Assembly (NCBI GenBank): GCA_003221595.1
Contig: QHSM01000162.1
Span: 1-10,785, forward strand
Reading direction: 5' to 3'
Source of the DNA: Candidatus Rokuibacteriota bacterium
Lineage (GTDB): Bacteria > Methylomirabilota > Methylomirabilia > Rokubacteriales > CSP1-6
DNA length: 10,785 nucleotides
The notes beneath the pieces were generated by a model that made no database searches, had not been told where the DNA came from, and saw only the letters and a program-made list of their open reading frames with translations. The translations under genes and the position numbers were made by a program. Positions 1 to 5,436 of the stretch are shown here, piece after piece (position 1 is the first letter of the stretch; every line of letters starts with the position of its first letter).

Positions 1-381
1 CCGACCTTCATCCGGCTCACCCGCGGCCTGGTCCTCGCCAAGGCTTCGGAGGATTACGTCCTCGGCGCGCGCGCCCTCGGCGCCGGCGATCTCCGGCTGA
101 TGAGCCGGCACATCCTGCCGAACATCGTGAGCTCGCTCCTCGTGCAGGCCACGATCTCGATCCCGATCGCCGTCATCGCCGAGGCCGTCCTGTCATTCCT
201 CGGCCTCGGCGTGCAGCCGCCGGCGCCGTCCTGGGGCACGATGCTCAACACCGCGCAGCAGTTCCTGGACACGGCGCCGTGGATGGCGTGGTGGCCGGGG
301 CTGGCGATCTTCACGCTCACGCTCTCGTTCAATCTCGCGGGCGACGGCTTGCGCGACCTGCTCGATCCCAGGGATTACTGA
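1..381 (+). CDS. ABC transporter permease, dipeptide/oligopeptide (DppC) type, C-terminal part
   Basis: The 5' end lies outside the window; 126 residues are visible, ending at TGA 379-381. The frame is open from base 1. It carries the cytoplasmic EAA loop that docks on the ATPase subunits, here EDYVLGARALGAGD followed by the conserved ILPN (about visible residues 17-41). Next come a hydrophobic membrane segment ending in the family-typical AEAVLSFLGLGVQPPAPSWG, a last membrane segment rich in W, F and L, and a C-terminus reading DGLRDLLDPRDY, which is diagnostic of DppC/OppC permeases. The protein would form half of an inner-membrane channel importing peptides, nickel or similar solutes. Its partner permease, ATPases and binding protein should lie upstream of the window. 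Family assignment is secure; substrate is unknown. Confidence 0.93.
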   Translation, partial: PTFIRLTRGLVLAKASEDYVLGARALGAGDLRLMSRHILPNIVSSLLVQATISIPIAVIAEAVLSFLGLGVQPPAPSWGTMLNTAQQFLDTAPWMAWWPGLAIFTLTLSFNLAGDGLRDLLDPRDY

Positions 382-384
382 CGC

Positions 385-390
385 TACAAT
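385..390 (+). promoter_or_regulatory. TACAAT -10-like box directly before the phosphatase start
   Basis: TACAAT differs from the -10 consensus TATAAT at one base. It ends six bases before the GTG start at 397, so transcription starting seven bases downstream would begin at the start codon itself (leaderless mRNA). No Shine-Dalgarno sequence is present, which agrees. No convincing -35 box is visible. It lies in the 15-nt gap after the permease stop. Confidence 0.4.
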
Positions 391-396
391 CCCCGG

Positions 397-1023
397 GTGC
401 GCTCGACCCTCGTCCTCCTGGTGCGCCACGGTCTGACACCGACGACCGGCAAGATTCTTCCAGGGCAGGCCCCCGGGCTGCATCTGGCCGAGGAGGGCCA
501 GCGGCAGGCGAGCGTCGTCGCCGCGCGGATCGACCACCTGCCCAAGGTCGAGGCCATCTACGCCTCGCAGCTCGAGCGCGCGCGGGAGACGGCGGCGCCG
601 ATCGCCCGGGCCCGCGGCCTGGCCGTTCGCATCGACCGCGACCTGGCCGACGGCGACGTCGGCGAGTGGACCGGCGAGAAGCTCTGGCGGCTGGTCCGCA
701 AGCCAGAATGGTCGGTCGTCCAGCGTCATCCCTCCGGATTTCGATTTCCCGGCGGCGAGTCCTTCACCGAGATGCAGACCCGCGTCACCTCGGCGCTCGC
801 CCGCATCGTGGCGCGGCACCCCGGCGCCGTCGTGGTCGCCGTGTCCCACGCCGATCCGATCAAGGCGGCCGTGGCGCACGCGCTGGGCATCCATCTCGAC
901 CTCTTCCAGCGGATCATGATCGCGCCCTGCTCGGTCACCGCGATCGGTTACCATCGGCACGGACCGGTCGTGCTCACCGTGAATTCCGTGGACGGCGACC
1001 TCGGCTGGCTGGGAGGAAAATGA
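397..1023 (+). CDS. Histidine phosphatase family protein (MSMEG_4193 / Rv2135c-like putative phosphomutase)
   Basis: This 208-residue protein of the phosphoglycerate mutase-like histidine phosphatase superfamily transfers phosphate through a phosphohistidine. The family RHG motif is at residues 10-12 (LLVRHGLTP), with H11 as the expected nucleophile. R61 lies in LERARETA, the acidic residue E121 in GGESF, and the second catalytic histidine H151 in VSHADP. GEWTG (89-93) is also typical. The GTG at 397 is chosen because homology begins immediately there. The stop overlaps the DUF3090 ATG as ATGA, implying translational coupling. The order phosphatase, DUF3090, SCO1664 is that of the actinobacterial cluster containing Rv2135c/MSMEG_4193, so I place it in that subfamily. 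The physiological substrate is unknown; 'phosphoglycerate mutase' would be an over-annotation. Confidence 0.9.
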   Translation: MRSTLVLLVRHGLTPTTGKILPGQAPGLHLAEEGQRQASVVAARIDHLPKVEAIYASQLERARETAAPIARARGLAVRIDRDLADGDVGEWTGEKLWRLVRKPEWSVVQRHPSGFRFPGGESFTEMQTRVTSALARIVARHPGAVVVAVSHADPIKAAVAHALGIHLDLFQRIMIAPCSVTAIGYHRHGPVVLTVNSVDGDLGWLGGK

Positions 1024-1517
1024 GCGCGTCGTTCGAGTTCGTCGCCCCCGATCATTTCACCACCGGCGCCATCGGCCCGCCCGGCCAGCGCGTGTTCTAT
1101 GTGCAGTCGCGCGAGAAGGGCACGCTCGTCACGCTCAAGAGCGAGAAGGAGCAGGTCCGGGCGCTCGCGCAGTATCTGAGCGGCCTGCTCGAGAAGCTGC
1201 CGGCGGTCGGGACCTCGACGCTCAAGGCGCCCGCGCTGCTCGAGCCCGTCGACGCGGTCTGGATCGTCGCCTCGATCGCCGTCGGCTACGACGAGGCGCG
1301 CGACCGCATCCTGGTCGTCGCCAACGAGCTCCTGGAGGACGAGGAGGGTGACGCCGCCTCGGCGCGCCTCTTGATCACCCGCGCGCAGGCGGCGGCGTTC
1401 GTCAAGCAGGCGAACGAGCTGATGAAGGCCAGCCGGCAGATCTGCCAGTGGTGCAACCAGCCCAAGGACCCGGGCGGCCACATCTGCGCGCGGAGCAACG
1501 GCCACGTCGTCCACTGA
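1020..1517 (+). CDS. DUF3090 family protein with C-terminal zinc-type cysteine cluster
   Basis: This 165-residue protein of unknown function starts at ATG 1020, overlapping the phosphatase stop by 4 nt. GGGAGG at 1011-1016 serves as a close Shine-Dalgarno site. The N-terminus (FEFVAPDHFTTGAIGPPGQR, then VFYVQSREKG) matches the DUF3090 signature of F(x)nPxxFTxGTxGxPGxRxF type. The middle has an acidic stretch (LLEDEEGD, 105-111). The C-terminus carries C142, C145, H154 and C156 in a CQWC...GHIC arrangement followed by NGH, the usual end of this family and a plausible zinc site. It is soluble, with no signal or membrane segment. It sits between the phosphatase and the SCO1664-type protein, as in actinobacteria, so it probably acts with them. 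No biochemical role can be read from the sequence. Confidence 0.9.
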   Translation: MSASFEFVAPDHFTTGAIGPPGQRVFYVQSREKGTLVTLKSEKEQVRALAQYLSGLLEKLPAVGTSTLKAPALLEPVDAVWIVASIAVGYDEARDRILVVANELLEDEEGDAASARLLITRAQAAAFVKQANELMKASRQICQWCNQPKDPGGHICARSNGHVVH

Positions 1518-1545
1518 GACGGCCCGGCTCCTCCTCCGCGGCGAC

Positions 1546-2202
1546 GTGACCGTGAAGGGCCGGATGCCGTGGAGCTCCAACGCCACATTTCTCGTCGAGG
1601 TGACGCACGCGGGTGAGACCTCGCTCGCCGTGTACAAGCCGGAGCGCGGCGAGCGGCCCCTGTGGGACTTCCCGCGCGGCCTCTTCAAGCGCGAGCTGGC
1701 GGCCTGGCATCTCTCGGAAGCGCTCCGGTGGGGCCTCGTGCCGCTGACCGTACAGCGGGACGGTCCGTACGGCGAGGGGTCGCTCCAGCTCTTCATCCAG
1801 GCCGACTTCGAGCAGCACTACTTCACGCTCCACGAGGATCCGGCGCACCACGCCCGGCTCCAGCGCATCTGCCTCTTCGATCTCATCGCCAACAATGCCG
1901 ACCGCAAGAGCGGCCACTGTCTGCTCGGCCCGGACGGCATCTACGCGGTCGACAACGGCCTCTGCTTTCACGTCGAGCCGAAGCTGCGGACGGTCATCTG
2001 GGAATTCGGCGGGACGCCGATCCCGCCGGAGATGCGGGCGGATATCCGGCGCTTCGCGCGCGGGTCCCTGCCCAAGGAGATCACCGCGCTCCTGGAGCCC
2101 GATGAGCAGAAGGCGCTTCGCGCGCGCGCCACGGCTCTGGCGACGACCGACTGCTTCCCGGTCGACTCCGGCGGCCATCGCTATCCCTGGCCACCCGTGT
2201 AG
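1546..2202 (+). CDS. SCO1664 family protein (phosphatidylinositol 3-/4-kinase-like fold)
   Basis: From GTG 1546 this gives 218 residues, somewhat short for the family. Signatures include SNATFL, VYKPERGERPLWDFPRG (K31 at the place of the ATP-binding lysine), ELAAW, WGLVPLT, DGPYGEGSLQLF, FDLIANNADRKSGHCLL (111-127, resembling a kinase catalytic loop) and YAVDNGLCFH (133-142, with DNG in the place of a DFG-like metal-binding motif). This family is distantly related to PI3/PI4 kinases. The start is doubtful. The same frame upstream encodes TARLLLRGD, which looks like the conserved family N-terminus, yet no ATG, GTG or TTG lies between the in-frame TGA at 1420-1422 and GTG 1546, and no Shine-Dalgarno site precedes it. 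Translation may begin at a non-canonical codon near 1498-1519, or a few bases may be missing. It lies 28 nt after the DUF3090 gene. Substrate is unknown. Confidence 0.85.
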   Translation: MTVKGRMPWSSNATFLVEVTHAGETSLAVYKPERGERPLWDFPRGLFKRELAAWHLSEALRWGLVPLTVQRDGPYGEGSLQLFIQADFEQHYFTLHEDPAHHARLQRICLFDLIANNADRKSGHCLLGPDGIYAVDNGLCFHVEPKLRTVIWEFGGTPIPPEMRADIRRFARGSLPKEITALLEPDEQKALRARATALATTDCFPVDSGGHRYPWPPV

Positions 2203-2228
2203 GCGTTCGACCCGCCCCTTCGCCGCGA

Positions 2229-3188
2229 ATGCCTGAGCTGCCCGACGTCGTCGTCTACATCGAGGCGCTCCAGGCGCGCATCGCCGGCGCACGGTTCGAG
2301 CGCGCCCGCCTCGCCACCCCGTTCCTGCTCCGCTCCGTCGATCCGCCGCTCGCGGCGGCCTCGGGCCGGCGCGTCACCGCGCTCCGGCGGCTGGGCAAGC
2401 GCATCGTGATCGGGCTGGAGGACGACCTCTTCCTCGTCCTGCATCTCATGATCGCGGGCCGGCTCCACTGGCGGAAGCCGGGCGACCGGGTGCCGGGCCG
2501 GATCGGTCTCGCCGCCTTCGATTTCTCGTCGGGAACGCTCACCCTGACCGAGGCCGGCACGAAGCGGCGCGCCGCGCTGCATGTGGTCCGCGGCGAGGCC
2601 GGCTTGCGGGAGCAGGATCCGGGAGGCGTCGAGGTGCTGGAGACCGATCTGGAGGCGTTTCGCGCGGCGCTGGGCCGGGAGAATCACACGCTCAAGCGGT
2701 CCCTGACCGATCCGGGAATCTTCAGCGGCATCGGCAACGCGTACTCCGACGAGATCCTCCATCGCGCGCGCCTGTCGCCCGTGAAGCACAGCCGTCAGCT
2801 CTCGGCCGAGGAGACGGCGCGGCTCTTCGACGCGACCCGGGCGACGCTCCTGGACTGGTGCGAGCGCCTCCGGGTCGAGGCCGGTGATACCTTCCCGGAA
2901 GGCGTCACGGCATTCCGCGAGGGGATGGCCGTGCACGGCCGCTACGGAAAGCCGTGTCCGGTGTGCGGGGCGCCCGTGCAGCGGATCGTCTTCGCCGACA
3001 ACGAGACGAACTACTGCGCGGTCTGCCAGACCGGAGGCCGGCTTCTGGCCGACCGCGCGCTGTCACGCCTGCTCAAGCAGGACTGGCCGCGAACGCTCGA
3101 AGAGCTGGAGGAGCGCCGTCAGGCGGGCCGGCGCGGCGTGAGCGCGCGCAGCACGTCGGCGAACGAGGGCATCGGGCCCTCCTTGTAG
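2229..3188 (+). CDS. Fpg/Nei family DNA glycosylase (formamidopyrimidine-DNA glycosylase-like)
   Basis: A 319-residue base-excision repair enzyme that would remove oxidised bases and cleave the abasic strand. The N-terminus MPELPDV supplies the catalytic P2 and E3. K57 in RRLGKR matches the conserved Lys of Fpg. The helix-two-turn-helix appears as FSGIGNAYSDEIL. The C-terminal zinc finger is C243-x2-C246-x16-C263-x2-C266, the exact Fpg spacing. The finger residue that is Arg in E. coli Fpg (five before the third Cys) is Asn258 here (NETNYC), suggesting a distinct Fpg/Nei branch. After TGGRLLADRALSRLL there is a basic tail of about 40 residues, the last 23 of them overlapping the convergent DUF1932 gene. 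ATG 2229 is the only sensible start, since P2 must follow Met. It is 26 nt after the SCO1664 stop and may be co-transcribed with it. No Shine-Dalgarno site is visible. I would not assign mutM or nei without a tree. Confidence 0.92.
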   Translation: MPELPDVVVYIEALQARIAGARFERARLATPFLLRSVDPPLAAASGRRVTALRRLGKRIVIGLEDDLFLVLHLMIAGRLHWRKPGDRVPGRIGLAAFDFSSGTLTLTEAGTKRRAALHVVRGEAGLREQDPGGVEVLETDLEAFRAALGRENHTLKRSLTDPGIFSGIGNAYSDEILHRARLSPVKHSRQLSAEETARLFDATRATLLDWCERLRVEAGDTFPEGVTAFREGMAVHGRYGKPCPVCGAPVQRIVFADNETNYCAVCQTGGRLLADRALSRLLKQDWPRTLEELEERRQAGRRGVSARSTSANEGIGPSL

Positions 3189-3844
3189 ATCGCCATGCGG
3201 CGGTAGACCTCGGCGGCGCCTTGATGGAAGGCGTCGGGCAGCCCCGCCGCGGCGTAGGTCGCGGCGATCTCCTCCATCTCACCGATGAAGCGCCACGCCT
3301 TCCTCGCGTTGGACTTGGCGGCGCTCTCGGCCCGGGACGACAGCTCGGGCTGCGAGATCTTCCATTCGCGCACGAGCGACTCTTCGACGCCCTCGGCGCT
3401 GGCCAGCGCGCACACGGCCAGGAGCAGCGCGGCGCTGCCCTTGGTCCACGACGCGTACGCCATCTTCACGGTCGACGCGGCGCCCGGGCCGCCGGGCACG
3501 ACGATGGCCTGGAGCGGTCCGGCGTTGAGGAGCGCGGCGATACGCTCGGAGGCGGTGCCGGAGACGTAGAAGCGCGTGGTGCCCGGCTGCACCGGCGGCG
3601 GGCCGATGATGCCGCCGTCCACGAAGTTGGCGCCGCCCTTCTCGATGATGCCGCCGATCTCGCGCGCGGTGGCGGGCGAGATCGCGTTGCCGTCCACGAA
3701 GGTTCCGGCGAAGCGCAGCCCGGCGACCTCCTTCGCGACGTCGACCGCCGCGCCGGCCCACAGCACGCGCGAGCCGCTCGAGCGCACCGCGGCGCCCACC
3801 TTGCTGCCCATGTCACCCGGATTCAGAAGCCCGATCGTGGTCAT
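3119..3844 (-). CDS. NAD(P)-dependent oxidoreductase with C-terminal DUF1932 domain, Rossmann domain apparently shortened
   Basis: A 241-residue member of the 3-hydroxyisobutyrate / 6-phosphogluconate dehydrogenase superfamily. The N-terminus has the dinucleotide loop GLLNPGDMG (5-13). FVDGNAISPATA and FVDGGIIGPPP (49-84) close the cofactor domain, with TRFYVSG beyond. GGPGAASTVKMAY (118-130) holds the likely catalytic lysine K127. The helical C-terminal half is the DUF1932 domain. The first strand and helix run straight from RVLWAGA (27-32) into VDVAKEVAG. Relatives I know have about 40 residues between these points, holding the NADP-discriminating strand and the segment before AxxVA. An in-frame deletion is therefore likely, and cofactor binding may be lost. 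ATG 3844 is preceded by a purine-rich Shine-Dalgarno site at 3851-3860. It is last in the LLM-thioesterase operon. Substrate is unknown. Confidence 0.87.
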   Translation of the reverse strand: MTTIGLLNPGDMGSKVGAAVRSSGSRVLWAGAAVDVAKEVAGLRFAGTFVDGNAISPATAREIGGIIEKGGANFVDGGIIGPPPVQPGTTRFYVSGTASERIAALLNAGPLQAIVVPGGPGAASTVKMAYASWTKGSAALLLAVCALASAEGVEESLVREWKISQPELSSRAESAAKSNARKAWRFIGEMEEIAATYAAAGLPDAFHQGAAEVYRRMAIYKEGPMPSFADVLRALTPRRPA

Positions 3845-3870
3845 GCCCTTTCCCCTCCCTGACGAGCCGG

Positions 3871-4344
3871 CTATACGAGGCTGATCGTGCGGCCCACCTG
3901 CGGCGGCCTGGGCAGCGCGTCGTGCGCCGCCTGGATCCGCGCGAGCCGCTCGAGAATCTCCGAGGCCATCGGCGCGCTCCGGCGCGTCGATTCACTCACG
4001 TGCAGCGACATCAGCTCGTTGGTCGCCGCCAGAAAGCCCTCTGCAGCATGATACATCTGATGGATATAGTGGAGGCGCTTCGCGTCGTGCGCGAGCAGGA
4101 GCGTCGTGAAGCGCAGCGGATCGCCCGCCCGCACCTCACGATGATAGGTCACGTGAGTCTCGAGGCAGAACGTGGTCACCTGCCGCTCGCGCCGGTGCGC
4201 CTCGTCGAGCCCGACCCACCGGAAAAACTCGTCGGTCGCGTAGTCGAAGACCACCAGGTAGTAGCCCATGTTCATGTGCTGGTTGTGGTCGATCCACTCC
4301 GGTCGCACGACGTCCCGGTAGCGGTCGAGCGGAGCCTCGATCAC
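3871..4344 (-). CDS. Acyl-CoA thioesterase, hotdog fold (betainyl-CoA thioesterase-like)
   Basis: A 157-residue single hotdog-domain protein predicted to hydrolyse a CoA thioester. The motif VRPEWIDHNQHMNMGYYLVVFD (residues 13-34) holds the family's active-site Asp19, the HNxHMN stretch and the start of the central helix. TTFCLETHVTYHREVRAGD is the following strand pair, typical of the 4HBT group related to carnitine-operon betainyl-CoA thioesterases. ELMSLHVSESTRRSAP continues the fold. The GTG start at 4344 overlaps the LLM stop as GTGA (4 nt), so it is probably translationally coupled; no independent ribosome-binding site is visible. The next gene starts 26 nt downstream. Context suggests that it releases a free acid during catabolism of an unidentified substrate. 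The exact acyl group cannot be inferred. Confidence 0.88.
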   Translation of the reverse strand: MIEAPLDRYRDVVRPEWIDHNQHMNMGYYLVVFDYATDEFFRWVGLDEAHRRERQVTTFCLETHVTYHREVRAGDPLRFTTLLLAHDAKRLHYIHQMYHAAEGFLAATNELMSLHVSESTRRSAPMASEILERLARIQAAHDALPRPPQVGRTISLV

Positions 4345-5408
4345 CGGGGCGCGCGAGCCGGATTCGCGCGCGCCAGCCTCTGCGGGCGGTCGCCCCCTTC
4401 AGCGTGAACAAGCTTCGACATGACTTCGCTGTTCCACAGCGCCAGCGACCGGCTCGCCTGCTCGAATCCGAGATTTCCGTAGATGAACCGGCCCACGAAG
4501 TAGTTGCAGCCGGTGGCCGCCAGGTGGCGCTCGACCTCGGCGCGCACCGTCGCCGGCGAGCCGACGATCGCGGCATCGATCGCGAGCGCGCCCTCGAGCG
4601 ACTCCGCGAAGCGGACCGGCACCGTGTTGAACTGGCGCCAGAGGCTCACGAGGCTGTCGTACCAGCTCTTGTAGGCGACGCGGGCGACGGCGATCGCCTC
4701 GGCATCGGTCTCCGCGACGAAGACGTGCCGCTGGATGCCCACCATCGGCGCGCTCCCGCCGGGCTGAATGGCGACGGCCTCGAAGTAGCGGTCGACGACC
4801 TCTTTCATCCGGGCGTTCGGCGCGGTGCCCACGATGTTGACGCCGCGCGCGGCGGCCGTCGCGGCGCCCTCCGGCGACGTGACGCCCTGCCAGAGCGGCG
4901 GGTGCGGACGCTGCACCGGCGTCAGCTCGATCGGCACGTCGAGATAGCGATAGTACCGGCCGCGATGGGTCAGGCGGCCGCCACGCAGCCCCGCCAGGAT
5001 GACCTCGAGCGCCTCCGCGTACATCGCCGGCGCCTCGAGGAAATCAACGCCGCAGTAAGCCAGCTCGTACGGCGAGATGCCGCGGCCGACTCCCAGCTCG
5101 AGGCGTCCGCCGCTCATCTGGTCGAGCATGGCGATCTCCTCGATGAGCCGGAGCGGCGTGTAGAGCGGCAAGAGGTAGACGAGCGGGCCGAACCTGATCC
5201 GCCGCGTGCGCTGCGCGACGGCGGCCAGGAAGATTCCGGGCGAGGGCGCCATGCCCAGGCGCGTGGCGTGATGCTCGGCCACGTGGTACGTCCTGAATCC
5301 CGCGGCTTCCGCGGCCTCGACGAGCTTGAGCCGCTGCTCGTAGAGCACGCCGATCGGCTCGTCGGAGCGATCGACATGATCGAAGATTCCGAAAGCCACC
5401 GCGGCCAT
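4341..5408 (-). CDS. LLM class flavin-dependent oxidoreductase (bacterial luciferase-like monooxygenase)
   Basis: A 355-residue luciferase-like TIM-barrel enzyme, expected to use reduced flavin and O2 (or F420) on a small organic substrate. It begins VAFGIFDHVD, followed by AGFRTYHVAEHHAT (about 36-50), RIRFGPLVYLLPLYTPLRLIEE and the hallmark LDQMSGGRLELGVGRG (about 95-110). Later come PHPPLWQGVTSPEGAATAAARG and the family end motif of the GSPATV type. The frame stays open far upstream, but residues before ATG 5408 are not protein-like for this family and would overlap the amidase, so 5408 is chosen. Its ATG lies in CCATGG, back to back with an ATG on the other strand. It heads an operon with the thioesterase and the DUF1932 gene. 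The C-terminal ~20 residues (basic, low complexity) are not conserved. A second LLM enzyme lies at 6848-7765. Confidence 0.92.
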   Translation of the reverse strand: MAAVAFGIFDHVDRSDEPIGVLYEQRLKLVEAAEAAGFRTYHVAEHHATRLGMAPSPGIFLAAVAQRTRRIRFGPLVYLLPLYTPLRLIEEIAMLDQMSGGRLELGVGRGISPYELAYCGVDFLEAPAMYAEALEVILAGLRGGRLTHRGRYYRYLDVPIELTPVQRPHPPLWQGVTSPEGAATAAARGVNIVGTAPNARMKEVVDRYFEAVAIQPGGSAPMVGIQRHVFVAETDAEAIAVARVAYKSWYDSLVSLWRQFNTVPVRFAESLEGALAIDAAIVGSPATVRAEVERHLAATGCNYFVGRFIYGNLGFEQASRSLALWNSEVMSKLVHAEGGDRPQRLARANPARAPR

Positions 5409-5420
5409 GGCAAGGCAGCA

Positions 5421-5426
5421 TACAAT
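5421..5426 (+). promoter_or_regulatory. TACAAT -10-like box before the amidase
   Basis: This is the same hexamer as at 385-390, ending ten bases before ATG 5437. The predicted transcript start near 5433 leaves a leader of about four bases. No Shine-Dalgarno sequence or clear -35 box is visible. The box sits in the 28-nt gap between the divergent LLM and amidase starts, so the two promoters must overlap or the LLM promoter must lie inside the amidase gene. Confidence 0.42.
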
Positions 5427-5436
5427 AGCCGCCACC

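Noticed and set aside
279..1517. 412-residue plus frame spanning permease to DUF3090
   Set aside because: Only its last 165 residues (from ATG 1020) are the real DUF3090 protein; the front is an out-of-frame reading of the permease and phosphatase.
3845..3870. Possible terminator or promoter between thioesterase and DUF1932 genes
   Set aside because: The 26-nt gap holds only the Shine-Dalgarno stretch and no hairpin; the genes are best read as one operon.
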